A stretch of 64,000 bases of DNA, taken from NCBI RefSeq assembly GCF_000499845.2, contig NC_023759.2, forward strand, positions 24,963,156-25,027,155. The letters run 5' to 3'. The translations under genes and the position numbers were made by a program. Position 1 is the first letter of the stretch, and each line of letters begins with the position of its first letter. Shown piece by piece: positions 44,623 through 57,600 of the stretch. The notes beneath the pieces were generated by a model. That model ran no database searches. It was not told where the DNA came from and was given only the letters and a program-made list of their open reading frames with translations. The stretch comes from Phaseolus vulgaris (Eukaryota; Streptophyta; Magnoliopsida; Fabales; Fabaceae).

Positions 44623-45327
44623 ATCAGGAAAGCTTGTTCAAGCTTTCAAAGGGCACGAGTGCGAATGATGAAGTTATCAGATGATCATTCCCTAGCTAGC
44701 CAGAGGTTGAGGCCAGGGAACAGCTTACCAGGACATGCACGGTGAAGCAAGTGAAGCAAATTATGATGGCGGTTGGCGAGACCACAGGGAAGGTGTGCAT
44801 GGTGACACCCCGTACTCGCCACACAGAAGAGATCGCGCTCCAAGGCAACTATACACCGAGTTACTCCTTGCATGGGTAACTTAGTCGAATAGCCTGAAGA
44901 GTAAGAAGTGACGCTCAAGCAGAGGACGCTCCAGATGGTGACACGTGTACAGCTGGATGCGAGCCACCTGTTCAGAAGTGCAACCGTCAGGAGAGAGAAA
45001 GTGCACAGGTATATAAGAGATTCTAACGAACTTCTGAGGTACGCGCGTTTAGAACACTTCTTCACGCTTGAAGAATACTTGAGTGACTGAGAGAGTTTTT
45101 GCACGGTTCCTTGAGTTCTTAGTTTTCTCTCTTAGAGTTTTGGTGGTTCCGTCACTGACTTGAGCGTCGGAGCGCGATCGGCCGCAACGGCGCCACTCTG
45201 TCTTTTGCAGGTTCTTGAGGTGAATCGAGGCGTGATGGACGGAAGCTAGCGTGGTGCAAAGCCGATCCAGAGGAAGAATACCTTTGACGAGGCGAGGCTC
45301 TTGCGTTCTGGTCAACCGGTAGGATCA
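44623..45327 (+). repeat. Element I 5' LTR, truncated
   Basis: It matches the 3' LTR from ATCAGGAAAGC onward. A G-box is at 44942-44947; the second site seen in C is degenerate (CACCTG). TATATAA is at 45010-45016 and the R-U5 block at 45157-45211. It ends AGGATCA. Confidence 0.9.
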
Positions 45328-45329
45328 TC

Positions 45330-45346
45330 AGGCGCCCACCGTGGGG
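45330..45346 (+). other. Element I primer-binding site
   Basis: AGGCGCCCACCGTGGGG lies two bases after the LTR and is identical to that of C. Confidence 0.8.
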
Positions 45347-45427
45347 TCGTGTAAAACCTGTCCCCATCCACAGCGTGAGTTCTTGAAGTTTCTGTAGTTT
45401 CTGTGTGGTTGTGTGCTGTTGCAACCA

Positions 45428-45590
45428 TTTTCCACCGTTCGTTCAACCTCTTGTTCGGTGATTTCGAGTTTTCCACCGTTCGTTCAAGCTCTTGTTCGGT
45501 GATTCCGAGTTTTCCACTGTTCGTTCAAGGTTTGTTCGGTGATTTCAAGTTTTCCACTGTTCGTTCAAGGTTCGTTCGAAGCTTTCGATC
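45428..45590 (+). repeat. 41-bp tandem repeat in element I leader, four copies
   Basis: Units start TTTTCCACYGTTCGTTCAA at 45428, 45469, 45510 and 45550, lying between the primer-binding site and gag. C has only isolated GTTCGGTGA words in the same place. Confidence 0.88.
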
Positions 45591-45880
45591 GGATTCTTGG
45601 AGTTTCTTGCAGTTTGCGCGGTTTTCAATCGGTTGTTCGGAGCTTTTTCCGTTCGTTTGCGTTTCTGGTTAGTGAATCGGGAGCTTGCTGGAGGAGCGGT
45701 AGTTTCGTGGTGAAGTTGCAAGTTTCTGTGAAGGTTTCGACGTCCGAATCTATCGGCGTGCTGTTGTGGTTGCGTTTTTGGATGTTCTTGGGAGTTTGGG
45801 AGTTTCTGACTGATTGATTGCTGGATCGATCGGTTGCTGGAGAAGGTTTCGTTCGTTGAAGTTTGGTCTGCTGAGTTTTC

Positions 45881-48800
45881 ATGAGAAAGATGAGAAGCAA
45901 CCGTTCAAGTCCCGTTGTGCCAGTTGCTACAGAAGGCGCCATGACCATGGCGCAGATGATGGAGATCATGCGTGCGTTGCAGGCGAATGTGGAGGACTCG
46001 CGCATAGAGCAAGCGAAGATGCATGAGGACCTTGTCGCCTCTCAGGCCAGGAATGAAGAGCTCAGCAAAGTGACTGAGGAGTTGTGTCAAGCTCTTCAGG
46101 AGCAGAGAGGACGCCCAGTCGCTGAAGAGGTCACGCCGTCGTCGCCACCTCGCGTTTTCCCAATGCCATTTGCTCAGGCGATCACAGACACGCTTATCCC
46201 TGCGAGCGTAGTACCTGTGAAAGCTTCTTTCAACAGCGTGGAGGACCTTGAGACACATCTCACCACGTTCCACACGCAGATGATGCTGTCATGAGGCTCG
46301 GATGATATATATTGCAAGATGTTTGTGAGCACGCTCCAGGGAACAGCGCTGGAATGGTTTGTGAGCTTGCTTACAGGTCACATAACCAATTTCCAGCAGT
46401 TTTCGAAGCTTTTCGTCGAGCAGTACATTGTGAACAAGGCGCCACCTAGGGTGTCTTATGACTTGTTCGACATAAGGTAGTACCAGGGAGAGTCCCTCAG
46501 GGACTACTTGAATCATTTTGGAGCACAGATGGTCCGCTCGCCTGCTAAAGACGAGGAGAAGGGACCTTTTTGTGAGGCGCTGATTAGGGCTCACCCCGCC
46601 ACGTTTGCTGAAGTCAGGCGACTTGCGGTGGCCCACATCGCCGACGAGAGTGAGGTCGTTGAGAAGAGAGGGAGCGTGGCCCCTGCTAGACCACGAGCAC
46701 AGACTAGGATCCAGCCGCAGAGGGTGCTGGAGACGATGGCGGCCAAGAAGGATCACAGGACTCGCCATCCTTATGATCCGAGGAAGAACAAGGGAAGGGG
46801 CCCAGGGCGCCCCAGGGAGTACAATCACCCACCAAAGCACAAGTTTGTCATGGGATTGGCGGATCTGATCGCCATTCCCAACATAGCAGCCAGGCTTAAG
46901 GCACCTGAGAAAGGGGGCGACAAGGTGTTGGGACCAAAACCAGACGTCTGGTGTGCGTTCCACCAGAATTTTGGTCACAGCGTTGATTCGTTTTTGGCCC
47001 TGGGATACCAGCTCGACGACCTGGTCAAGAGCGGTTTCTTGAATGATTACCTGCTGGACAGGAGGACGGGAGGTGCGTCGAGCTCCCAGCCGGCGAGTGG
47101 CGAGATTCAGCAGCACGAGATGTCCACTCATGGCGAGATCCACACCATCGCTGGAGGATTCTCGAGTGGTGGATGCACTGCGTCACAGAGGAAGAAATAC
47201 GCAAGGTCTGTGATGACGGTGGATATGTTCGAGGATCACTCGCCAGATGTGGACCTCACGTTCACAAAAGAAGATCTCAGGGACGTTGTGCCTCACGATA
47301 ACGATCCCATAGTTATCTCGCTCGTCACAGCGGGAAGGAAAGTCCACCGGGTGCTAGTGGACCAAGGAAGCTCGGCAGATGTGATGTTCTGGCCGACTTT
47401 CACGCAGTTGCAACAACCCATTGACCAGTTGAGGCCCTATGGAGGATGCTTATATGGGTTCGCTGGCGATCAGGTGGAGGTCAGGGGGTACATTGAGCTG
47501 AGAACAACGTTGACGAATGAGGTGGCCTCGAGGACGGAGAAAATCAAGTACCTCGTTTTGAATGCCCCCTCAGCATATAACATTCTGTTGGGAAGACCAA
47601 CCCTCAACAGAATAGGAGCGGTGCCCTCAACTAGGCACATGAAGGTTAAGTTACCGTCAATGGAGGGGGTGGTGATCACCATCAGATCTGACCAGAAGGA
47701 GGCGAAGAAGTGCTATGAGAATAGCCTCAAGAATAGGAGGTCAGTAAGTTACATCACCACGACGCCGCCTCCTGGTGTGAAGCCCAAGCCAACAGAATGG
47801 CGAGTTCTTGATGCGGCGATGGAGGTGGCTGTCGGAGGCGATGTCACCATGCTGGATGCTGAGGTTGAGGGAGAGAGCGGCGGACGGGAGGAAGAGGCGA
47901 GGAACCGCCCAGAGGAAGCGAGGGAATTGGGAATCGCCAGGGCGGTGATCGCAAGGGAAACCAGACCCAAACCCGTCGAAGAATGGCTCGAAAGGGAGAT
48001 CGGGGGAAAGGTCTTCAAGCTGGGAAGATCTTTGGAGCAAGGACTCCAAGACCAGATCGCCAAGGTTATAGAACGGCATCTGGATTCTTTTGCATGGTCT
48101 GCTTCAGACATGCCGGGAATTGACCCCGATTTCTTGTGTCACCATTTGGCAATGGACACACAAGTCAGACCAGTGCGGCAGAGAAGAAGGAAGTTTAACG
48201 AGGAGAGGAGGTAGGCGATCAGGGATGAAACACAGAAGCTCCTCGCCGCAGGCCATATCAGGGAGGTCCAGTACCCTGAGTGGTTGGCTAATGTCGTACT
48301 GGTGAGGAAGAGCAATGGGAAGTGGCGCATGTGCGTCGACTTCACTGACCTGAACAAGGCTTGCCCAAAGGATTCGTATCCTTTGCCAAGCATAGATGCC
48401 CTGGTCGACAGTGCAGCAGGGTGCAAGTTGCTGAGTTTCCTGGACGCCTTCTCGGGGTATAATCAGATAAAGATGCATCCTATGGATGAAGAGAAAACTG
48501 CCTTCATGACTAAGAGGTCGTGCTACTGTTACAAGGTGATGCCCTTTGGGCTGAAGAATGCGGGGGCCACGTACCAAAGATTGATGGATAAGGTGCTTGC
48601 ACCGATGCTGGGAAGGAATGTGCAAGCGTACGTAGATGATATGGTCGTGACGTCACCGAAAAAGAGCAAGCACGTCTCGGATCTGGAGGAGTTGTTCACC
48701 ACAATCGCCAAGTTCAAACTAAAGCTGAACCCCAAGAAGTGCATTTTTGGCGTGGAGGCGGGGAAGTTCCTGATAAGTGTGCTGCCATATTGGCAATGAG

Positions 48801-51232
48801 GAGCCTAACTACCGTGAAGGAGGTGCAGCAACTTACAGGTCGGATGGCTGCCCTGTTTCATTTCGTATCAGCTAGCGGAGAGAAAGGCCATCCGTATTTC
48901 CAATGCTTGAGGCGAAACAACAAGTTTGTCTGGTCAAAGGAGTGTGAAGAAGCCTTCGTGAAGCTTAAAGAGTACATGGCGAGCCCGTCGGTTTTGTGTA
49001 AACCCTTAGTAGGAACCCCTCTCAGGTTGTATTTTGCTGTGACTAAGAGGGCGGTGAGTGCGGTGCTCGCCCAAGATCAAGACCAAGCTTAGAAGCCTAT
49101 TTATTTCGTCAGCAAGGTGTTGTAAGGCCCGGAGGTGAGGTATCAGGCCTTGGAGAAAGCTGCACTGGCTGTAGTATTTTCGGCGAGGAGGTTGCGCCAC
49201 TATTTTCACAGTTTTACAGTGCTGGTGATGACCGACTTGCCCATCCAGAAAGTCCTGAAGAAGCCTGATGTAGCTGGGAGAATGGTGAAGTGGGGGGTGG
49301 AGCTGTTGGAGTTCGACATCAAGTATGAGCCCCGAGGTTCGATCAAGGGGCAGATTTTCGCCGATTTTGTGGTCGAGCTCTCGTCGGAAGCAGCATGAGT
49401 TGAAGGGGATGATTTTCGTTGGGTGCTCTCGGTGGACGGATCGTCAAACCAGCAGGGTAGCGGTGCTGGAGTCATTCTAGAAGGGCCCAACGGCGTGCTG
49501 ATAGAACAATCCCTGAGGTTTGCCTTCAAAGCCAGCAACAATCAAGCAGAGTATGAGGCGTTGATCGCCGGAATCTTGCTGGCCAAGGAGATGAGAGCTA
49601 GGGTGCTGATGGCTAAGAGTGACTCGTTATTAGTCACGGGACAAGTAACAGGCGAGTTCCAAGCCAAGGATCCACAAATGGCGACTTACTTGGAGTATGT
49701 GCAGGAGTTGAAGAGTTCCTTTGTCTCGTTTGAAGTGGTGCATGTGCCCAGAGAGCAGAATGCCCGAGCAGACTTGCTAGCTAAGCTCGCCAGTTCGGGC
49801 AAGGGGGGTAGGCAGAGGACAGTGATCCAAGAAACTCTGAAGACGCCTAGAGCATTTGTGGCAGACCACCTGGTTCTTCAGATAAGCAAGTCAACGGAGA
49901 AAGCGGCGAGGAGTCACAGGTCCTTGACTCAAGAGACCTTGAGGTCGCCGCGAATAAGAGCATGTCGGGGGGAGAGGGTGAACATGACGCAAGTCTGTGC
50001 CACGCATGAGCCAGACACGTGGATAACCCAGTACCAGCGCTGCCTGGCAGATGGCCTTCTCCCGCTGGATCCGACGGAGGCTAGAAAGATAAAGAAGAAC
50101 TCCAGCAAGTTCACCATGATTGATGGCGAGTTGTACAGCACACCCCCTCCTGGAATGTGTGCACGGGGAAAAATGTACAAGAATCATGGCCGAGCTCCAT
50201 GAAGGGATATGTGGAAGCCATGTCGGGGGTCGAGCTCTGGCTGCAAGAACTCTCTGTGCAGGCTATTACTGGACAATGAGGGAGGACTGGAAGAAGTATG
50301 CACAGTGTTGCAAGCAATGTTAGCAGCACGCCGATTGGCCCAAAGCGCCTCCAGAAGAGTTAAAGTCAATTTACAGCCCTTGGCCGTTTCATACGTGGGG
50401 AATTGACATTCTGGGACCTTTCCCATTGGCGATCAGGCAGATGAAGTACTTGGTGGTGGCGATTGAATACTTCACCAAGTGGATCGAAGCAGAACCAGTA
50501 GCCCAGATCACCGCACACAGGATTGAGAGCTTTGTATGGAAGAACATCGTGTGCCGGTTTGGTGTGCCTAAGCGCTTGGTGTCAGACAATGGGACCCAGT
50601 TTGCAAGTCACCTACTGAAGAAGCTGTGCGAAGAAGTGGGAATTCAGCAGGTGTTTGCATCCGTCGAGCACCCTCAGACAAATGGCCAAGTAGAGTCCGC
50701 CAATCGGGTGTTGCTGAGAGGTTTGAAGAGAAGGCTGGAGAAAGCTAAGGGGTCGTGGGCCGAGGAGGTACGCCGCATAGTTTGGGCGTACCGTACCACC
50801 GAGCAGTCAGGAACTCATGAGACCCCGTTCAGCTTGGTCTATGGATGTGATGGAATGATTCCAGTAGAAATCCAGGAGAGCTCGCCGAGATTCCAGAACT
50901 TTGTGGCGGAAGACTCGAACGAACAAAGAAGGTTGAATCTGGATTTACTGGATGAGGTCAGGGAGGAGGCAAGGGTAAAGGCTGAGGCAGTGAAAAGGAG
51001 GATTGAACGAAGGTATAACTCGAAGGTGATACCAAGGCAGTTTAGAGAAGGCGACCTGGTGATGAGGAAGGCCCACCAGTACGAGATGGAAAACAAGTTA
51101 TCGCCTAAGTGGACAGGACCGTTCAGAATAATCGAGGCGCTCGGGAACGGCGCCTACTGCTTAGAGACATTGGAAGGAGGGGCGATTCCTCGCACTTGGA
51201 ACGCCACACACCTCAAGTTATATTACAGTTAA
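45881..51232 (+). pseudogene. gag-pol: Element I gag-pol, heavily mutated
   Basis: It starts MRKMRSNRSSP. The domain order is as in C: gag, protease (LVDQGSSADV near 47360), RT (YVDD near 48630), two RNase H domains and integrase (DD35E near 50410-50700), ending at 51232. In-frame stops lie at 46292, 46478, 48212, 49090, 49123, 49396 and 50321. A deletion of about 50 bp near 48772 (RT) and one of about 14 bp near 50140 shift the frame. The zinc knuckle has lost its last cysteine (C to F). Gag to RT reads through the point where C is frameshifted, which shows that gag-pol was a single frame. Confidence 0.92.
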
Positions 51233-52359
51233 AGCTTTGTAAGTAAAAACGAACATGAAGAGATTTGCAAGCTTTCTGTTAAAACAGCTTGAAGGGGGCA
51301 CTCTTTTTTCCCTAAGGAGGGTTTTTAATGAGGCCACCCAATAAAGAAGAGTTTTCAAAGAATTTAAAGCTTCTGAGATTGCATGCTTGTTGTTCGAAAG
51401 TTTTAGAAAAAAGACCTCATCACTCGTACGTGATTCAAGGCAAGTTTAAAGTTATGCTGCATGCTTTCTAAGAAAAAGTTTTAAAGTCCCCATCGCTTTT
51501 CGGCAATTGGCGGCATTAGTTAAAGTTTTAAAGTCATCATCGTCTTACGACGATTGGAGGCACCAGTAAGGATTAAAGACCTCAACGCTCTCGTGCGTCT
51601 GGAGGCGAGAAAGATAAAGACCTCCTCGCCGTCGAGCGAGTGCAGGCGAGAAAGAGATAAAGTCCTCAGTGCATCCAGGGGGGAGGAAATGTACACCCTG
51701 GGCAAGGTGAGGCACCAGATAAAGTCCTTCTCGCTGTCGAGCGAGTTCAGGCCAAATAAAGTCCTTCTCGCTGTCGAGCGAGTTCAGGCCAGATAATGTC
51801 CTTTTCGCCGTCGAGCGAGTTCAGGCCAGATAAAGTCCTTCTCGCCGTCGAGCGAGTTCACGCCAGATAAAGTCCTTCTCGCCATCGAGCGAGTTCAGGC
51901 CAGATAAAGTCCTTCTTGCCGTCGAGCGAGTTCAGGCCAGATAAAGTCCTTCTCGTCGTCGAGTGAGTTCAGGCCAGAAAAAGTCCTTCTCACCTCAGAG
52001 TGAGTTCAGGCAAGATGAACTGAAAAGTCAGGGGTGTTCGTCACCTTAAACGGCGGGAAAGGAAGGAAAACGCCTTTCCCCCTTAAGTGAAACATCAATA
52101 TTGACTTAGTAAGACCAGAGAAGACTTCCACGCTTGTAGGCGGTGTGAAGGCAGATAAAATCCTTCTCGTCTTGAACGAGTTCAGGTATGGCGTGAAGGG
52201 TGAAAGAAGTTTAAAGGATAGCTAAGGTAGGTTCAAAGAGAACACCTCGCTATCCGGCTTATTGTTCTGAAACTCAGGGAGGTAGAGAAGGATCCGAAAG
52301 GTGCCTCTACCCCCCAGATGAGGGAACAATAGCCAAGTTATGAAGGCAAAGAAAGCTTA
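51233..52359. other. Element I spacer, left of E
   Basis: No gene is seen. The conserved post-pol block is at 51292-51350 with AATAAA, and the 37-bp tandem array is at 51721-52016. The rest is low-complexity sequence similar in part to the C spacer. Confidence 0.7.
51721..52016 (+). repeat. 37-bp tandem repeat, eight copies
   Basis: Units (AAAGTCCTTCTCGCCGTCGA, then GCGAGTTCAGGCCAGAT) start every 37 bp from 51721 to 51980. The last copies are more diverged. C has single-copy relatives inside its 142-bp unit. Confidence 0.92.
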
Positions 52360-52364
52360 CATCG
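52360..52364. repeat. Target site duplication of element E, left copy
   Basis: CATCG lies directly before the LTR start TGATGG and is repeated at 59939-59943 after the LTR end CACATCA. Confidence 0.93.
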
Positions 52365-53266
52365 TGATGGAAACCAAGTAGAGGATGCTCTAGGCCATGA
52401 AGACCAAGCCCAACAAGGGGCCCAAGCCCATCAAGGGGTCCAAGCCCAACAAGGGGCCCAAGCCCAACGAATTACTAGGAGCATGGCAAGAGCTTTGGGA
52501 CAAGAGTATAATAAAATGGCTCTTCTTATTTCTTTTATAGAATAGGGGTGTGAATGTAATAAAAAGGTGTAAGTAGTAAGGGAGTCTAGTGGGGAGTGTA
52601 GATAGGAGCCTAGGGGGTGCCAAACCGAATTTCATTGCATTTGTGTGCCATTTAGCTTGCATTTTCAGCACCTCTAGGCTATAAATAAAGGTGCTTAGCT
52701 TGTACAATGGAGATTGGAATTTTATAGTAGAGAGACTATACTCAATTTGGGAGAGAATTTGTGAGTTTTGAGTCTTCCTCTTCTTTGCCTTATCTTGTGA
52801 GCTATGGTGAGCTTCAAGTGGTGGCACTCCATCACTTATCTTGGTTCAAGGTTCCAAGTGGCGTGAATGGCTTCTTCCAATTCTCAAAATCCAGCAAGCA
52901 TCTTATTCTATAAGTGTTCTTCTTCCCTTTTCTTCAATATTCCATTCGGTAGTTTTGATTCCTAGAGTTTACTTCTTTTTCTACCGTTTATTTTGTGTTT
53001 CCAGCATTGTGTTCTTAATTCTGTTTTGGTTCAGTAGCTATCATTTAAATTCTGTCCAGTTTTAATTCTTGTTCTTCTTTCCTTTTGTTTTGATTCAATT
53101 TGACAATACATGGACTTCAATATGAGTCTTGGTTGGTGCTTAGTTTTGGTGAGTTCTTGAATTTAGAACATTGATCCAATTCTAAAGTAGAGTGCCTTTT
53201 AAATCCAGCTCAAGTTGTTCCTAAGAATGTCAAGAATCATGTGTTCTTGTAGTTACATTCACATCA
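52365..53266 (+). repeat. Element E 5' LTR, 902 bp
   Basis: Ends are TGATG..CATCA, a perfect 5-bp inverted repeat. TATAAATAA is at 52680-52688. The start carries the reading frame that encodes the C-terminus of the polyprotein in the 3' copy. Confidence 0.95.
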
Positions 53267-53268
53267 TG

Positions 53269-53283
53269 TGGTATCTAGAGTCT
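53269..53283 (+). other. Element E primer-binding site
   Basis: TGGTATCTAGAGTCT begins two bases after the LTR. It resembles the complement of the methionine tRNA 3' end, with one extra T. Confidence 0.75.
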
Positions 53284-54627
53284 AGGCTTGTTTTTGCTTA
53301 AATTTTGAGTTGTATTGCACTTTACATTTCAAGAGCTCTTAAATTCAAGTTGTTTACCATTCTGTTTTAGGATTTATTTTGAGTTTTTCTTGCTGTTTTC
53401 TTTTGTAACACCATGTGTTTGTGAAAAGGATTCTATCACTCATTGTTCATATGAGTATGGCTGCTCTTGTGGAATGGCATTCTCCTTCCTAGAGCTGACC
53501 TTAAGCTTCCTTTCACTTGTGGTTATATCTTGTTATATGTCTTTTAATTTTGTAATCATGTCAAGTTTTGTCTTAGTCATGTTATTCCATAATTGTCATT
53601 ACTTCTTGTAGTACTTTTATTGCTTTGATTGTTTCTTGCTTTGGTATTACTTTCTGTTTTTTAGTTTATTGCTTGATCCTTTGTGCATTTTCATTTTTAG
53701 ATTTGAGTTCATGCTTGTATCTTCATTCTATACAAGTTCTTTTACACAAATTCCATTATGTCTTTGCTAGTTCATCTTACTGTTTTTCTTTCCTGAATAG
53801 GATACTCTGTTTTCTTACAAACGTGCTACTGTTTTCAATTTACTGCAATTAATTGGCTCACTGAAAATTTGTGCAAATTTGGATTTACATACTTCAAAGT
53901 GTTACAAAAGCATAGAAAAAAGAATCACTCAAAAATTCCAAGTACACAAAAAATGATAAATAAAATACGAAAAGTGTACAATACTGCCGAAAAGAATACG
54001 GTAATTGGGCAGCAATTTTGAAAAAATTATTTCTCTCAATTGGCTTACTGTTTTTACCTCATTCCAGTGCCATTTTTGAGTTAAGACATTGAAGTTTCTG
54101 TGGTTAATTTTTCACAGTCCAGTTCGCTTTCAATCGGTACAGTTAAATCTGTAAACATAGCACAGTTTGCTTTAAAAAAAAAAAAACAATACATTTCCAG
54201 TAGCTGTTTTCTGTTTTCTTTAATCTACTCTAGCACTTTTCTTTAGGACTCTTTTTGTGTGCCTTCTTTATTCATTGAGTTCCTTATTTTTCTTGATTGT
54301 CTTTCATTCATATTCTTTCTAGTTTGTCATACATTACTCTCTGTTTTTGGTTTAGCTTTTATTGTTTACACCTTTTTCTTGCTTGTCTTTTTGTTCTTCT
54401 TAAAAGTTGTGTGGAGACTTGTTCTTAAGTAAGTTGGTTTGCTGTAACATATTTCACTTGAAGCTACTCCATTTCACAAGCAAGGCTTGGATGAGGACAG
54501 AATATTTTCTTGGAGTGGTTTGAGTGCTTTCTTGGGCATTTTTCCAGCAACCTATATCTCACTGTTTTTAATTGTTTAACAAGTTTCTTTCACTGTTTTG
54601 TTTTCTGTTTTTGTGTATTTTCTGCTC
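53284..54627 (+). other. Element E long AT-rich leader
   Basis: About 1.3 kb without a convincing gene. It is rich in TTTTCTT words, with a run of 14 A at about 54173-54186. The hydrophobic frames (53315, 53625) look like chance translations of T-rich sequence. Confidence 0.7.
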
Positions 54628-57600
54628 ATGGCTCATTTCTCTAGTGGAGAGTCCTCCAAACCGTGCTCACCACAAAAGGCAGCCCTTTATGAGGACTTAA
54701 AGAATGCCAAGCAATCCAATGCTCACTATCTTGAGGTGATAAGGAAGATGGAAGCACGGCTCCAAAGTTTGGAGTTAAACCGAGAGGAAATGCATCAAAA
54801 CCGTGAGAAAAGAACTCCTCCTCCTAGTCGGCATTCTTCAAGGCACTCCCATGGTTATTATGAAGACAATCCAAGGCCAAGACATCATCACCATGAAGAG
54901 AGGCGCCAACATGTGGCTGGCCCTTGTTCTCCAAATGTAAAACTTCCTAGTTTTAGTGGTGATAGTGATCCCAATGTATACTTAGGATGGGAGGCTAAGG
55001 TGGACCAAATTTTTGATGTAAATGGGGTTAGGGATGAGCATAGGGTTAAGTTAGCTTCTTTAGAATTTTTGGACTATGCCATGCAATGGTGGCATCAATA
55101 CCTCATGGACATTGACCTACACAAGAGGCCGCCCGTGGTCTCTTGGAACGATTTGAAAGCATGTTTACGCGCTAGATTCGTACCCCCACACTTTAGGAAA
55201 GACCTTATGTTGAAACTCCAACGGTTTCATCAAGGCGCGCTAAGTGTGGATGATTACTTTAAACAACTAGACACGCTTTTAATTCGAGTTAATATGGATG
55301 AGAGTGAGGAGGCTAAGATAGCTAGGTTTGTGAGTGGACTTCGAAGGGATATTCAAGACGTGGTAGAGTTACAAGAATATTCTTCTTTGGAAAATGTGGT
55401 GCACCTTGCTAGCAAAATTGAAAATCAACTTGCAAGGAAAAATGCTTTCAAAAATTCTTCTAAAGATAACTACTACCACTCTTCTTGGAAAAATAAAAAC
55501 TCTTTTTCAAACATCCCTTCTAAGGACTCTACTTTCAAACCTAGAGAGTCTAAGCCTTCCACTTCCAATGCTAGGCCTAAATCACCACAAAAATCGTCTA
55601 GTAAGAAGTGTTTTAAATGTTTAAGCTATGGACATATTGCTTCTAATTGCCCTACTAAACGAACTATGTATATGCATGATGGGGTAGATAGTAGTGAGCA
55701 TGGGTCCGAATCTTCTAGACATTCCTCACCTTCTAGATCCCCAAGTGAGAGTGAAAGTGAAAGCCCACATGAGGGTGACCTATTAGTAATAAGGCGCATG
55801 CTTGGACAAGTGTTAAAACCTTTTGATGAAACTCAAAGAGAAAATATTTTTCATTCAAGGTGTCTTATTAATGATAGAGTTTGCTCTTTGATTGTGGATG
55901 GGGGGAGTTGTGCAAATGTGGCAAGCACAAGAGTGGTAGACAAACTTGGATTGCCTACCATCTCTCATGCCAAGCCCTACAAGTTACAATGGTTGAGTGA
56001 GGTGGGTGAGATAGTGGTGAACAAACAAGTCCTCATTACATTTTCCATTGGCAAATATAAAGATGAGGTCTTGTGTGATGTTGTTCCAATGGAAGCTACT
56101 CATATCCTTTTAGGTAGGCCATGGCAATTTGATAGAAAAAATTTTCATGATGGCTTTACCAACAAAATTTCTTTTAACTTCCATGGACACAAAGTCATTC
56201 TCAAGTCTCTCTCTCCAAAGGAGGTACATGAGGACCAAGTCAAAATGAGAGAAAAGAGAGAGAAAGAAAAAGAAATTAAAAATTCCAAGAGAAGCCTTCT
56301 CATATCTTCCCAACAAGTTCAAAAGGTAATAGTTACTCACAAGCCTATTTTTTTAGCTATTCCTAGACCTATTGAATATGAGTCGGCTAAGGATAGTCCC
56401 ACATGTTTGGACCATTTGGTAAAGGAATATGAAGATGTGTTTCAAGATCCTCCTAAAGGCTTACCACCTCTAAGAGGGATTGAACACCAAATAGACTTCA
56501 TGCCCGGGGTTTCTTTACCAAATCGCCCTGCATATAGGACCAATCCCCAAGAGACCAAAGAAATTCAAAGACAAGTTGAGGATTTATTAGCTAAGGGGTG
56601 GGTACAAGATAGCATGAGCCCATGTGCTATGCCTGTCATACTTGTCCCTAAAAAGGATGGGACATGGAGGATGTGTACGGATTGTCGCGCTATAAATAAC
56701 ATCACCATCAAATATAGGCATCCCATTCCTAGGTTAGATGACTTGTTGGATGAATTACATGGGTCTAAAATATTTTCCAAAATTGATCTTAAGAGTGGTT
56801 ACAATCAAATTCGAATTAAACATGGTGATGAATGGAAAACCGCTTTTAAGACCAAATTTGGTTTATATGAGTGGTTGGTCATGCCTTTTGGCTTGACTAA
56901 TGCTCCTAGTACCTTCATGCGACTCATGCATCATGTTTTAAGAGCATTCATTGGCAAGTTTGTTGTGGTTTACTTTGATGATATTCTTATATATAGCTTG
57001 TCCTTAGAAGATCATGAGTCACATGTTAGACAAGTTCTAGAAACCCTTAGGAAGGAGAAGTTGTATGCTAACCATGCTAAATGTTTCTTTGCATTAGATC
57101 ATATAGACTTCCTAGGGTTTGTGGTTAGTCATAAAGGGGTGCATGTAGATCAAACAAAAGTTGCAGCAATTCAACATTGGCCTACACCCACCAATGTCAA
57201 CGAAGTACGAAGCTTTCATGGCCTTGCTAGTTTTTATAGGCGGTTTGTGAAAGACTTTAGTACAATTGCCGCACCTTTAAATGCCATAGTAAAGAAGGAT
57301 GTGGTTTTTAAGTGGGGACAAGAGCAAGAAAACGCTTTTCAAACTTTGAAGGATAAATTAACTAAAGCCCCCATTCTAGCCCTTCCTAACTTTGCTAAGA
57401 CATTTGAAATAGAGTGTGATGCCTCTAATATAGGCATTGGGGCCGTCCTCCTTCAAGAAGGACACCCCATCGCTTATTTTAGTGAGAAACTCAAAGGGAG
57501 TCATCTCAATTACTCCACTTATGATAAAGAACTTTATGCTCTTGTTAGAGCTTTGCAAAATTGGCAACATTATCTTTTTCCAAAGGAATTTGTGATTCAT

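Larger units (their letters stand above)
44623..52364 (+). mobile_element. Element I, left part
   Basis: This Tat-type element is related to C. Its 5' LTR (44623-45327) lacks the first 248 bp present in the 3' LTR (63587-63834). The primer-binding site is at 45330-45346. gag-pol and part of the spacer follow, then E is inserted at 52364. The rest of I resumes at 59939. Confidence 0.9.

Noticed and set aside
51721..52016. CRISPR-like array
   Set aside because: Units are contiguous with no unique spacers, in a plant retrotransposon. This is a plain tandem repeat.
53315..53852. Hydrophobic frames suggesting membrane proteins
   Set aside because: They lie in the T-rich leader of E between the primer-binding site and gag. 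Composition alone explains them.
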